Source: Ilumatobacteraceae bacterium
GTDB lineage: Bacteria; Actinomycetota; Acidimicrobiia; Acidimicrobiales; Ilumatobacteraceae
DNA length: 14,609 nucleotides
Assembly (NCBI GenBank): GCA_023253435.1
Contig: JALRGJ010000012.1
Coordinates: 3,803-18,411 of the forward strand
Direction of reading: 5' to 3'
The position numbers were made by a program, and so were the translations under genes. Below the pieces are notes generated by a model. It did not search any database and was not told the origin of the DNA. It worked only from the letters and a program-made list of their open reading frames with translations. Position 1 is the stretch's first letter, and each line of letters starts with the position of its first letter. Below are positions 1 through 6,878 of this stretch, one piece after another.

Positions 1-924
1 ATGAACTGGATGCTCTACTGAAGCGCTATCTGATACTTCTGCAATGACTTCCACTTCGAGGGCTTCATCTACTGGCAGTTCTTCAACTGCCACTTCTTCT
101 ATGACCACGTTTTCGTGAACTTCATCAATAGGAATATCAATGACGGAAGATGAGTGAGACGATGCAGGAGCTGAATCCACTATCTCTGCGGTCTCTTGAT
201 CAAATGCCTGGACTGACGGATGAGCAGGATTAATCACTGGGATTGGTCCTGTTGTGGGCGACAAATCCACAATGAATTCAGGCTCATCGTGAGCATCAGT
301 TAATCCACCAATGACATCTTCACTGGCCAAACGTGCACGTTCGAATGCGTTCAACAAACGATCACGCCCATGCAGTAACTGCTCTATTTGTGCACGAGCA
401 GCTTCCCTACGTCGGGACAACTCAGACAAAACTTTTTCGCGATACTCACGTGCTTCATGCACCATGTCGCGACCCTGCTGCTTTGCCAAATCGATTTCTG
501 CTTCTGCATCACGAAGAGCATCTTCATGAATACGTGAAGCTTCCAGTTGGGATGCTTCGCGCAAACGCGCTGCTTCTTCTGCCGCATCTTTCACTAGACG
601 AGTTGCAGATTCTTCGGCACGCTCACGTATTTGGTTGCTTGCATCTCGTGCAGTGGTGAGAACACGTGCGGCTTCTTCACCAAGAAGTGTGGTCACTGTT
701 TCTTCATCGAGGCGACCAGGTGCAGAGAGCCCGCGAGTTTGCATGGCACGTAATTCACCCTCAAGAAAACGTTCGCGCTCTTGCAAACGTGCAAGTTCCG
801 CCGCCACCATGCGGAGAAAATCACGAACTTCGCCTTGGTCGTAGCCCCGTTTATTGACAGGAAAAGAGGCAGAACCGACCGCGGCGGGAGACGAGGGATC
901 TGGACGCGAAAAAGAAATAGCCAT
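1..924 (-). CDS. DivIVA-domain coiled-coil protein (C-terminus beyond left edge)
   Basis: The minus frame stays open from the ATG at 924 to the window edge (about 308 residues), so the C-terminus is missing. An in-frame TGA lies 12 codons upstream and no other start codon intervenes, so this start is firm. Residues about 21-50 match the DivIVA N-terminal domain, with the motif GYDQGEVRDFL. A long Ala/Glu/Arg-rich heptad region (about 70-205) is a predicted coiled coil. An acidic, Val/Glu-rich, probably disordered tail follows (about 255-300, EV-type imperfect repeats). Members of this family self-assemble at negatively curved membrane and recruit cell-wall growth or division factors; actinobacterial Wag31/DivIVA directs polar growth. 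This one is longer and less conserved than canonical Wag31, so I call it DivIVA-like and not Wag31 itself. It lies 60 bases downstream of a membrane protease in the same direction. Confidence 0.85.
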   Translation of the reverse strand, partial: MAISFSRPDPSSPAAVGSASFPVNKRGYDQGEVRDFLRMVAAELARLQERERFLEGELRAMQTRGLSAPGRLDEETVTTLLGEEAARVLTTARDASNQIRERAEESATRLVKDAAEEAARLREASQLEASRIHEDALRDAEAEIDLAKQQGRDMVHEAREYREKVLSELSRRREAARAQIEQLLHGRDRLLNAFERARLASEDVIGGLTDAHDEPEFIVDLSPTTGPIPVINPAHPSVQAFDQETAEIVDSAPASSHSSSVIDIPIDEVHENVVIEEVAVEELPVDEALEVEVIAEVSDSASVEHPVH

Positions 925-941
925 TTGGCGTCCACAGTAGG

Positions 942-957
942 ACCCCGTGGGGGGTCA
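942..957. repeat. Perfect inverted repeat between protease and DivIVA-like gene
   Basis: GACCCC and GGGGTC arms enclose a 4-base GTGG loop. It lies in the 60-base gap between the protease stop (985) and the DivIVA-like start (924). No T-run follows on either strand, so it does not look like a standard intrinsic terminator; it could be an operator or an mRNA processing/stability hairpin in the DivIVA-like leader. A weaker TGTGG/CCACA pair with a 7-base loop lies alongside at 960-976. Confidence 0.45.
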
Positions 958-967
958 TTTGTGGCAT

Positions 968-976
968 TTATCCACA
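968..976 (+). promoter_or_regulatory. DnaA-box-like 9-mer TTATCCACA
   Basis: The nonamer matches the strict consensus DnaA box exactly and sits in a short intergenic gap upstream of the DivIVA-like gene. One such 9-mer is expected by chance about once in ten windows of this size, and no second strong box was seen nearby, so it is a possible DnaA regulatory site and not an origin. Confidence 0.3.
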
Positions 977-984
977 GGCTGGAC

Positions 985-2148
985 CTATTTTCTTATCGGC
1001 AAAGGGTCTCCGCCGTGGGCTCGGAGAGCCTTCAGAGCCTCATTAAGAGTTGCCACCTGAACAATTTTGACCCCAGAGCCGGCGGCCTTACGAGCAGCCG
1101 CAACCTCCTCATCGGTCTGACCAGCTGGTACCAGAAACAGTGATGCTCCAGCATCACGCACGGCTACTGCCTTTTGCTCGAGCGCTCCGATAGCTCCCAC
1201 TGAGCCATCAGTATTGATGGTGCCAGTAGCTGCAACACCCCGAGATCCCATCAAGTTTCCCTTGGTGAGTTCATCGAGAAGTGCCAATGTAAATGCCAGG
1301 CCCGCTGACGGGCCCCCAATGTCTGTAGTGGAAAAGTTGACTTCAAACGGCAGAGTCACAATACGCGTGTCTGCAGGTACGAAACCGATGATGGCTTTTT
1401 CAGGGTTGTCGGGATTCGCAATGAGTTGAACTTTTTTCTTTACTGCACTCTTCGGATCAGTTTCAACAAGTTGACCGGTGACGGAATCAATGGAATAGGG
1501 GATCACAGTAAGTGTGAGTGTCTCACCGACTGTTCGCGAAGCCAGCTGTGTAGCTAACGCATCAAGGGTTGGGGTTTCAACGCCATTGACATGGGTGATG
1601 GTGTCTCCCACTTCTAATCTCTTGCAAGCAGACAACAGAGTTGGTTTTTTCTCACAAACAAGATCTTCAACGACAACTGTTCCCATCTTCATAGTCGCAT
1701 CAAGACCTAGTTTTTTCATTGCTACATATTCAGCAACCTGTTTTGCCCCAAACATTTTTTGAAATCCAACACGACGAGAGTCGGAAGGTGTTTGCTTACC
1801 AAAGTGTTCCGTGTATGTCTGAACATCTACATGAGGATCTAACCAGCCCATCAGTGCATCGAGCACGCTAAGCCTTCCTCCAAATGCCGTGACGAACCGA
1901 ATGCTGTTATCGGGAACAAATCGCTCTGGTACCACACCTCCTTCTGCAACTGGCATAAATCCAATGCGTGGTGACACCTCATTTGCTTCACCCGGTGCCA
2001 TCTCCCATCTCTGAATGCGGATGACAGACATCACTAACACCACCGCCAATATGAGCCACGAAATAGTCACCAATGGCAAAGCCACCGTTAATGTCTTGGC
2101 TCTCGACCTCTGGAGGTCTGGTGCTGGCGATACGCTGAAGTCGTTCAT
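985..2148 (-). CDS. Membrane-anchored PDZ / Lon-type serine protease (YlbL-like)
   Basis: The product is 387 residues. A short cytoplasmic N-terminus leads to one membrane helix (about 18-42), then an extracytoplasmic part with a PDZ domain (about 149-218) and a C-terminal Lon proteolytic (S16) domain (about 270-374). The catalytic Ser is about residue 281 in GGPSAG and the paired Lys about 326 in EQK, so the Ser-Lys dyad looks intact. Length and order fit the YlbL family; in Bacillus subtilis YlbL helps clear a division inhibitor after DNA damage. The frame stays open 56 codons further upstream, but that extension is Arg-rich and antisense to the next gene; the ATG at 2148, just before a typical short N-terminus and helix, is the better start. 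Two cysteines (about 165 and 175) in the extracytoplasmic PDZ region could pair. It lies 60 bases upstream of the DivIVA-like gene. Confidence 0.88.
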   Translation of the reverse strand: MNDFSVSPAPDLQRSRAKTLTVALPLVTISWLILAVVLVMSVIRIQRWEMAPGEANEVSPRIGFMPVAEGGVVPERFVPDNSIRFVTAFGGRLSVLDALMGWLDPHVDVQTYTEHFGKQTPSDSRRVGFQKMFGAKQVAEYVAMKKLGLDATMKMGTVVVEDLVCEKKPTLLSACKRLEVGDTITHVNGVETPTLDALATQLASRTVGETLTLTVIPYSIDSVTGQLVETDPKSAVKKKVQLIANPDNPEKAIIGFVPADTRIVTLPFEVNFSTTDIGGPSAGLAFTLALLDELTKGNLMGSRGVAATGTINTDGSVGAIGALEQKAVAVRDAGASLFLVPAGQTDEEVAAARKAAGSGVKIVQVATLNEALKALRAHGGDPLPIRK

Positions 2149-2203
2149 GGTTTCTTTGGTCTTATCACGGTCTCTACTTGCAACGTCGGCAACCGGAACT
2201 GCC

Positions 2204-2470
2204 GTGCGCGCAATCTGGGTGATCGCTCTCGCACTGGTGGCTCTGGCTATTGCCGACCGTATGAAGCCTGCCACTCCCAAGCGCACAATCCCCGTTCGGG
2301 TGGACAACAAACGCACACCTTTATATAAAGAGCCGGAGCAGCAACATAGACGGCGAGCACTAGCTCAATTTTCCCTCGGGGCGCTGTTTTTGGGGGCCTT
2401 GATCGCATCGTTGCTGGGCTTAATTCTCACCCTTGTGTTTGAGGTCGTGGGCGGCCTTTTACAGGCGTAA
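2204..2470 (+). CDS. Small two-helix membrane protein, unknown function
   Basis: The product is about 88 residues with two hydrophobic helices: one at the N-terminus (AIWVIALALVALAIA) and one near the C-terminus (about 59-83, Gly/Leu-rich), separated by a basic loop of about 40 residues rich in Lys, Arg and Pro. I do not recognise a family. The start is uncertain. GTG at 2204 has GGA about 8 bases upstream and leaves 55 bases for the divergent protease promoter; an in-frame ATG at 2147 would overlap the protease start codon (the two starts share CATG); GTG at 2219 is also possible. The HEAT-repeat gene begins 3 bases after the stop, so the two are surely co-transcribed and probably translationally coupled. 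Confidence 0.6.
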   Translation: MRAIWVIALALVALAIADRMKPATPKRTIPVRVDNKRTPLYKEPEQQHRRRALAQFSLGALFLGALIASLLGLILTLVFEVVGGLLQA

Positions 2471-2473
2471 TTC

Positions 2474-3076
2474 ATGAGTTCATCATCTACACACGATGAT
2501 CGTTTTCTCATTATTCAAGCAGGATTCTCTGGTGACCTAGATCGTGTGATGTTGGGGCTCACCCACTCACATGAAGATGTAAGAGCTAGCGCCTTGCGTT
2601 CACTTCACAGAATGTCTGCACTGCCACCAGACACTCTGAAATCATGTCTCACCGATTCTTCTGCAACAGTGCGCAGAACTGCGGTGGAATTATCTCCACC
2701 ATTTGTAGACATTGACATTTGTCCTCTCATCAATGATTCAGATGTTTTTGTCTGTGAGATGACTGCATGGGCCTTAGGTGAGCGACAATCTCCCACCGAT
2801 AATGAAATTGAAACTTTGATTCATGCAACACTCACTCACTCAGAGATGGTGGTAAGAGAAGCAAGTGCCGCATCGCTCGGGTCATTAGGAGACCCACGGG
2901 GCTTGCCTGCCATTCTTGCTGCATGCTCAGATAAGCCCGCCGTACGCCGCCGTGCCATCTTGGCGTTGGCACCATTTGAGGGTGATGCAGTGGAATCCGC
3001 TTTACGAATTGCGCTTGAAGACAATGACTGGCAAGTTCGTCAGAACGCAGAAATTTTGTTGCATCCTCGTGAGTAA
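2474..3076 (+). CDS. HEAT-repeat protein
   Basis: The product is 200 residues and consists almost wholly of about five HEAT-like helical repeats, with recurring segments such as HEDVRASALRSLHRM, SATVRRTAVEL, EMVVREASAASLGSLGD, PAVRRRAILALAPF and WQVRQNAEILL. Each has the D-x-x-V-R-x-x-A pattern of the second helix. There is no signal peptide or enzymatic motif. Such proteins are usually scaffolds for protein-protein contact, and some relate to PBS-lyase HEAT proteins; no substrate can be named. It starts 3 bases after the small membrane protein, with a weak AGGCG ribosome site that lies over the upstream stop codon, so the membrane protein may be its partner. Its TAA directly abuts the stop codon of the convergent tag gene. 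Confidence 0.85.
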   Translation: MSSSSTHDDRFLIIQAGFSGDLDRVMLGLTHSHEDVRASALRSLHRMSALPPDTLKSCLTDSSATVRRTAVELSPPFVDIDICPLINDSDVFVCEMTAWALGERQSPTDNEIETLIHATLTHSEMVVREASAASLGSLGDPRGLPAILAACSDKPAVRRRAILALAPFEGDAVESALRIALEDNDWQVRQNAEILLHPRE

Positions 3077-3709
3077 TTATTTATGAATTGAAAGAGCTGA
3101 CAATCTCAGTTGCTCGCACTCATCTCTGACAAAACAACCCAAGATGTGATCATTGATTAATCCCATGGATTGCATAAACGAATACATTGTGGTGGGACCC
3201 ACAAATTTCCATCCTCGCTTTTTCAAATCTTTTGAGAGTGCGATTGCAGACGGTGATGTAGTCGCAAGACCTGAAGGGTGCGAAGACATTCCATCTTGAC
3301 CAAATGGAATGTCTGGTGCAAACGACCAAAAATAAGTGGTCAGACTTCCCACCTCAGAAATCAATTCCTGAGCTCGCACAGCATTATTGATTGTTGCTTC
3401 AATCTTTCCTCTGTGCCTCACAATCCCTGAATCTTGAAGCAAACGTTGAATATGTTTTTCATCAAATCGAGCAACGACGGGGATATCAAAATTCTCAAAG
3501 ACTTGGCGAAAATTCTCGCGCTTTCGCAAAATGGTGATCCAGGACAAGCCAGACTGAAAACCCTCGAGGCACACTTTCTCAAAAAGTGCCGTATCGGAGT
3601 GGACTGGTCTTGCCCACTCAGTGTCGTGATATCTCTGATACTGAGCGTCTTCCCCGCACCACCAGCACCTGTGATCACCAGAATCCGTGGGTCGTAACCA
3701 TTCATTCAT
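3077..3709 (-). CDS. tag: DNA-3-methyladenine glycosylase I
   Basis: The product is 210 residues and aligns along its length with E. coli Tag (187 residues). It removes 3-methyladenine from alkylated DNA as the first step of base excision repair. The zinc site is complete: Cys15 and His28 at the N-terminus, His188 and Cys192 in NDHILGC, corresponding to E. coli Cys4, His17, His175 and Cys179. The aromatic pocket (YHDTEW) and the acidic residue Glu49 in CLEG (E. coli Glu38) are present, as are LSWITILRKRENF, GIVRHRGKI and KKRGWKFVGPTTMYSFMQ. About 11 extra residues precede the zinc Cys. The ATG at 3709 has no clear ribosome site; a TACGCT hexamer nine bases upstream (3719-3724) suggests a very short leader. 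It is divergent from the exporter gene, and convergent with and touching the HEAT gene. Confidence 0.96.
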   Translation of the reverse strand: MNEWLRPTDSGDHRCWWCGEDAQYQRYHDTEWARPVHSDTALFEKVCLEGFQSGLSWITILRKRENFRQVFENFDIPVVARFDEKHIQRLLQDSGIVRHRGKIEATINNAVRAQELISEVGSLTTYFWSFAPDIPFGQDGMSSHPSGLATTSPSAIALSKDLKKRGWKFVGPTTMYSFMQSMGLINDHILGCFVRDECEQLRLSALSIHK

Positions 3710-3768
3710 GCGCAGGAGAGCGTAAAGGTTTCCCCACGTCCACCTATTTGCCTACTACAACAAAATAG

Positions 3769-3774
3769 TACGGT
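3769..3774 (+). promoter_or_regulatory. -10 hexamer TACGGT, leaderless layout, exporter gene
   Basis: TACGGT fits the actinobacterial TANNNT -10 pattern and ends 7 bases before the ATG at 3782. Transcription would begin at or next to the start codon. A TTGCCT at 3748-3753 is a possible -35, although the spacer is short (15). This also argues for the ATG at 3782 over the GTG at 3773, which overlaps the hexamer. Confidence 0.5.
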
Positions 3775-3781
3775 GGCGTAC

Positions 3782-5314
3782 ATGGCAAAAGAATCAAGCA
3801 TTCCGGGGTTCACCAATGCCCGGCTCTGGTTGGTACTTGGTTCTCTCATGATGGCAGTGATGCTCGCATCTCTAGAGACATCAATCATTGCAACTGCACT
3901 TCCAAAAATTATTGGAGAGTTCAATGCGTTTGAGAGTTACTCGTGGGTGGGCACTGCATACATCGTCACTTCTGCAATCAGTACTCCACTGCTTGGCAAA
4001 TTGTCAGACCTTTATGGTCGAAGAATGATTTTTCAGATCACAATGTTTGTCTTTCTGGTGGGCTGCATTATGTGTGGTCTTGCAAACACCATCGGTCAGT
4101 TAATTGCAGCAAGAGCTTTTCAGGGAATGGGGGGCGGGGGCGTACAGGCGCTTGCATTTGCTGTGCTTGGTGACATACTGCCGCCTCGAGAGCGTGGAAA
4201 ATATGTTGGTTACTTCACTTTGTCATTCGTGGGATCTGCACTTCTTGGCCCACTAATTGGCGGATTCATTATTGATCACTTTTCCTGGGAATGGATTTTT
4301 CTTTTTAATATTCCCTTCATTCTTGCGGTGATGATTAGTTGTCATTTTGCGTTGCGACTTCCCTTTAAAAGAAAGACGGCAAAACTTGATCTCATGGGAG
4401 CGGCACTCTTGTCTGCCAGCATTGGTTGCCTCATGGTTGCGTTGGAGTATGGACGTAATGGATGGACACAACAAAATGTTCTCGTTCTATTTGCCATTTC
4501 AGTAGCAACACTCATTTTCTTTTTGATCGTTGAGCAACGAGCAGTGGAGCCAATGATCCCGCTTCGTTTGTTTTTAAACCCAGTTGTGAGAACTGCAGCC
4601 TTACTAGGTATGTGCGCTGGTGTGGTCACATACGGTGCGGGCACATTTCTGTCGTTGTACTTTCAAGATTCCCTATTTGTCTCACCCACTGAATCTGGAC
4701 TGCGTAGTGCGCCCCAAATGTTGGGCGTTACTGCCGCAACTTTTTACATCGGACGAAGGATTGCTCGGACTGGGAAGTACAAGATGTACCCCATCATTGG
4801 CGCCAGCGTTTCAGTGATTGCAATGTTGGCGGTGGCTCAAATTGATGGGCAAACAAAATATGTATTTCTCATTGTTCCCATGATTTTGATGGGGTATGGA
4901 ACCGCCTCCATTTTCACATCAACATCTATTGCAAGTCAGAACGCAGTTGAATTTCATGACTTAGGAGTCGCTACCGCAACAGTGATGTTTTTACGCACAT
5001 TGGGCGGATCACTAGGGCTTGCCCTCTTTGGCACCATTTTGAACTCAACAATTAGACGAGAGATTCCACAACGAATCGGTCTTGCTCCAGAGAAAGCGTC
5101 GAGCATTATTAGATCGCCGGAAGACATTAAAAATTTGGCACCTGCTCCAAGAGCCGCAGTGGTTGACAGTATTGCTCTCGGAGTGAGTCATATTTATTAT
5201 GTATGTGCCGTTGTGATGTTGCTTGCGGTTGTCTTTGCCTTGGTTCTTCCAGAAAAAGAACTGAGAGCACGTGCTGGTCTCTCCGATGCTTTAGAGAACG
5301 CTGCCGCTGAATAA
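3782..5314 (+). CDS. DHA2-type MFS multidrug exporter, 14 helices
   Basis: The product is 510 residues with hydrophobic segments throughout, consistent with the 14-helix EmrB/QacA (DHA2) branch of the major facilitator superfamily, which exports drugs or other toxic amphiphiles by proton antiport. In helix 1 the family motif appears as LETSIIATALP (31-41), with Glu32 where many members have Asp. Motif A is GKLSDLYGRRMIF (72-84) after helix 2, and motif C is the glycine-rich GSALLGPLIGG (151-161) in helix 5. An RAFQGMGGGG segment is also typical. A soluble loop of about 40 residues precedes the last helix. A GTG three codons upstream (3773) would add three residues but lies in the -10 hexamer, so ATG at 3782 is chosen. 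The neighbours give no regulator or substrate clue. Confidence 0.93.
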   Translation: MAKESSIPGFTNARLWLVLGSLMMAVMLASLETSIIATALPKIIGEFNAFESYSWVGTAYIVTSAISTPLLGKLSDLYGRRMIFQITMFVFLVGCIMCGLANTIGQLIAARAFQGMGGGGVQALAFAVLGDILPPRERGKYVGYFTLSFVGSALLGPLIGGFIIDHFSWEWIFLFNIPFILAVMISCHFALRLPFKRKTAKLDLMGAALLSASIGCLMVALEYGRNGWTQQNVLVLFAISVATLIFFLIVEQRAVEPMIPLRLFLNPVVRTAALLGMCAGVVTYGAGTFLSLYFQDSLFVSPTESGLRSAPQMLGVTAATFYIGRRIARTGKYKMYPIIGASVSVIAMLAVAQIDGQTKYVFLIVPMILMGYGTASIFTSTSIASQNAVEFHDLGVATATVMFLRTLGGSLGLALFGTILNSTIRREIPQRIGLAPEKASSIIRSPEDIKNLAPAPRAAVVDSIALGVSHIYYVCAVVMLLAVVFALVLPEKELRARAGLSDALENAAAE

Positions 5315-5350
5315 CTAACTGTTCGCAGTTGGTGAAATTTCGTTCACCAA
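5314..5350. repeat. Two overlapping hairpins at convergent gene ends
   Basis: The first stem pairs 5314-5321 with 5326-5333 around a TTCG loop (core AACTG/CAGTT, one G-U pair). The second pairs TTGGTGAA (5329-5336) with TTCACCAA (5343-5350) around a 6-base loop. They share bases 5329-5333, so they exclude each other. Both lie just past the exporter stop and inside the last codons of the opposing lipoprotein gene. No strong T-run follows either one; they may slow or stop polymerase in both directions, or be chance. Confidence 0.35.
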
Positions 5351-6370
5351 ATTGAGAGCCAAGCTGAAGCCGCGGTCTTGATCGGAACCAGGTGAAGAAT
5401 TCACTACAACAACTGTTTCTAATTTCTTATTGACAACAATTGCTTGACCATACAGACCAAGTGCACTGATGGTGTCTGGCTCTAATTTCCACCAATGAGA
5501 ACCGTATTCATCGGTTGTGGCAGAACTTTGTACAGCAAACAAGGCCCACTTGCTACTCACTATTTGTTGATCATTCCACCGACCGTCATTGGCATATAGC
5601 CAACCAAATCGTGCGAAGTCTCTTGGTGTTGAGTTTGCCCCAACTCCCCCTACCCATACTCCTGCCTTGTCGAGTGTGAGCGAAGTACTGAACATCCCCA
5701 AAGGTATGAATAATTTCTCACGGAGGAATGTGTTCAATTTTTGTGTGCTCCCTACTTTTTTCGTCAAATAGGCCGCCAAGATGGCGGAGTTTCCGGTGGA
5801 GTAATTGAATTGTGTTCCTGGTGCATGCAGAAGCGTCTTATTGGCCGCTAGGTGTGCCGCACCTTGTGGATGGGTGAGAAGTTTCACCGGATCGCCCTCG
5901 TCCCAGTCTTCTTCCCACTGCAGACCGCTCTCCATGTGCAACATTTGATCCACAGTGATTTTGGAACGTGGATCATCCTTTGACCAACCGTCGTACAAAT
6001 TGCTATCCGAGACATTCAAATATCCCTCGTCAATTGCAATTCCGATTGCTGTGAACAAAATGCTTTTTGCAATGGAAAAAGAACGGGCAACGGTGTCTTT
6101 TGTATATAACGGCGAGTACTTCTCATAAATGATTCGGCCGCGATACACGACAACTGCAGATTGCACTGCAGGAGCATCTTCGTATAACTGCAACTCTGGA
6201 TCGATCCGTTGACGCAAGGACTCAGGGTCAACAAACTCGGGAATTACCCCCTTTTCCCATTGTTTTCCGGGAAATGTTCGACTTTGAGGACCAGACCTCG
6301 CGTTTTCAGTTCCTACACCACATGAAGTTAAAACTCCCGCAAGCACTATGGGAACCAACAATCGCTTCAT
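5315..6370 (-). CDS. Lipoprotein serine hydrolase of the beta-lactamase (PF00144) fold
   Basis: The product is 351 residues. The N-terminus MKRLLVPIVLAGVLTSC is a lipoprotein signal with lipobox LTSC, so Cys17 is the likely lipidated residue and the enzyme sits on the outer face of the membrane. The active-site SIAK (Ser99, Lys102) and the tyrosine motif YSTGN (Tyr190) are present, followed by STPRDFARFGWLY, typical of class C beta-lactamase-related esterases and 6-aminohexanoate-dimer hydrolases (NylB type). GLYGQ (about 305-309) is at the position of the usual third motif (KTG/HxG). The substrate is unknown; an ester or amide is more likely than a penicillin. The open frame extends 31 codons upstream, but that part overlaps the divergent gene and would bury the signal peptide, so 6370 is preferred. 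Its stop touches the exporter stop. Confidence 0.9.
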   Translation of the reverse strand: MKRLLVPIVLAGVLTSCGVGTENARSGPQSRTFPGKQWEKGVIPEFVDPESLRQRIDPELQLYEDAPAVQSAVVVYRGRIIYEKYSPLYTKDTVARSFSIAKSILFTAIGIAIDEGYLNVSDSNLYDGWSKDDPRSKITVDQMLHMESGLQWEEDWDEGDPVKLLTHPQGAAHLAANKTLLHAPGTQFNYSTGNSAILAAYLTKKVGSTQKLNTFLREKLFIPLGMFSTSLTLDKAGVWVGGVGANSTPRDFARFGWLYANDGRWNDQQIVSSKWALFAVQSSATTDEYGSHWWKLEPDTISALGLYGQAIVVNKKLETVVVVNSSPGSDQDRGFSLALNLVNEISPTANS

Positions 6371-6377
6371 GTAAACA

Positions 6378-6383
6378 TGTCTA
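6378..6383 (-). promoter_or_regulatory. Possible -10 hexamer TAGACA, lipoprotein gene
   Basis: Read on the minus strand, TAGACA ends 7 bases before the ATG at 6370, the leaderless spacing, but the last base is A and not the preferred T. There is no ribosome site. The opposing promoter lies only 11 bases away, so the two would compete for polymerase. Confidence 0.3.
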
Positions 6384-6394
6384 CAAGAATTAGG

Positions 6395-6400
6395 TATGGT
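6395..6400 (+). promoter_or_regulatory. -10 hexamer TATGGT, leaderless layout, Ddn-type gene
   Basis: TATGGT matches TANNNT and ends 6 bases before the ATG at 6407. No Shine-Dalgarno sequence lies in the intervening TCCCTC. The layout predicts a transcript starting at the A of the start codon. No convincing -35 was seen. Confidence 0.55.
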
Positions 6401-6406
6401 TCCCTC

Positions 6407-6853
6407 ATGGCAAAACTCAGTGGTGAATATCTCCCCAGCACTTCTGAGTGGGTGAGGAATCAAATTGACGAATACGAGTCAAGTGGTGGCACTCAGGGCA
6501 ACACTCTTCTCGATACAGGAATCCCCGTCATCATTGTCACCATGCGTGGTGCTCAATCAGGGGCCGTCAGAAAAATCGCTCTCATGCGTGTTGAACATAA
6601 TGGTCAATATGCACTTGTTGCCTCTAAAGGTGGTGCACCAGATAATCCAAACTGGTACCGCAACTTGCTAGCGCATCCGTCTGAAGTGTTAATCCAAGAC
6701 GGGCCAGAACCATTCTTTGTCACTGTTAGAGAAGTAACGGGCCACGAATACGACGAATGGTGGGAACGTTCTGTAGAGGTCTTTCCGCAATACCTCTCGT
6801 ACAAGGAAAAGACCAGCAGAAAAATCCCGCTCCTCGTTGCAGACCCTGTGTAA
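6407..6853 (+). CDS. F420H2-dependent nitroreductase / quinone reductase family (Ddn-type)
   Basis: The product is 148 residues, the usual size for deazaflavin-dependent Ddn-family proteins with a split beta-barrel fold. Diagnostic segments are the N-terminal LSGEYLPSTSEWVRNQIDEYESSGG, then VTMRGAQSGAVRKIALMRVEHNGQYALVASKGG, and NPNWYRNLLAHP, as in mycobacterial Ddn. Such enzymes use reduced cofactor F420 to reduce quinones or nitro compounds and are often membrane-associated. The gene therefore implies that the organism makes F420. A start at 6377 (10 codons earlier) is possible, but the family normally begins near MxLSGEY, and the -10 hexamer at 6395-6400 supports 6407. A VOC-family gene follows after 25 bases. 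The divergent lipoprotein gene starts only 36 bases away. Confidence 0.9.
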   Translation: MAKLSGEYLPSTSEWVRNQIDEYESSGGTQGNTLLDTGIPVIIVTMRGAQSGAVRKIALMRVEHNGQYALVASKGGAPDNPNWYRNLLAHPSEVLIQDGPEPFFVTVREVTGHEYDEWWERSVEVFPQYLSYKEKTSRKIPLLVADPV

Positions 6854-6865
6854 ATATCAGACATC

Positions 6866-6871
6866 TACACT
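6866..6871 (+). promoter_or_regulatory. -10 hexamer TACACT, leaderless layout, VOC gene
   Basis: TACACT matches TANNNT and ends 7 bases before the ATG at 6879, in the 25-base gap after the Ddn-type gene. No ribosome site lies between. The VOC gene may have its own leaderless promoter as well as possible read-through from upstream. Confidence 0.5.
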
Positions 6872-6878
6872 GTGTTCT

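Noticed and set aside
968..976. DnaA box as evidence of a replication origin
   Set aside because: Only one strict box, no cluster, no AT-rich unwinding region and no dnaA/dnaN neighbours.
311..1143. Plus-strand open frames of 69-120 codons opposite the DivIVA-like gene and the end of the protease
   Set aside because: Compositional shadows of Ala/Arg/Glu-rich coding on the other strand; no domain, no ribosome sites, and they contradict the strong minus-strand reading.
2149..2316. 56-codon N-terminal extension of the PDZ/Lon protease
   Set aside because: Arg/Ala-rich with no family match, and antisense to the small membrane gene. The ATG at 2148 gives a normal short N-terminus before the membrane helix.
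3418..3705. Minus-strand 95-codon frame with a Walker-A-like string (ITGAGGAGKTLS)
   Set aside because: It lies in a shifted frame of the tag gene on the same strand, and tag's conserved zinc and pocket residues use the other frame. Nothing after the P-loop-like string resembles an NTPase.
6371..6463. 31-codon extension of the lipoprotein hydrolase
   Set aside because: It would place the lipobox signal peptide internally and overlap the Ddn-type gene; the start at 6370 gives a textbook signal.
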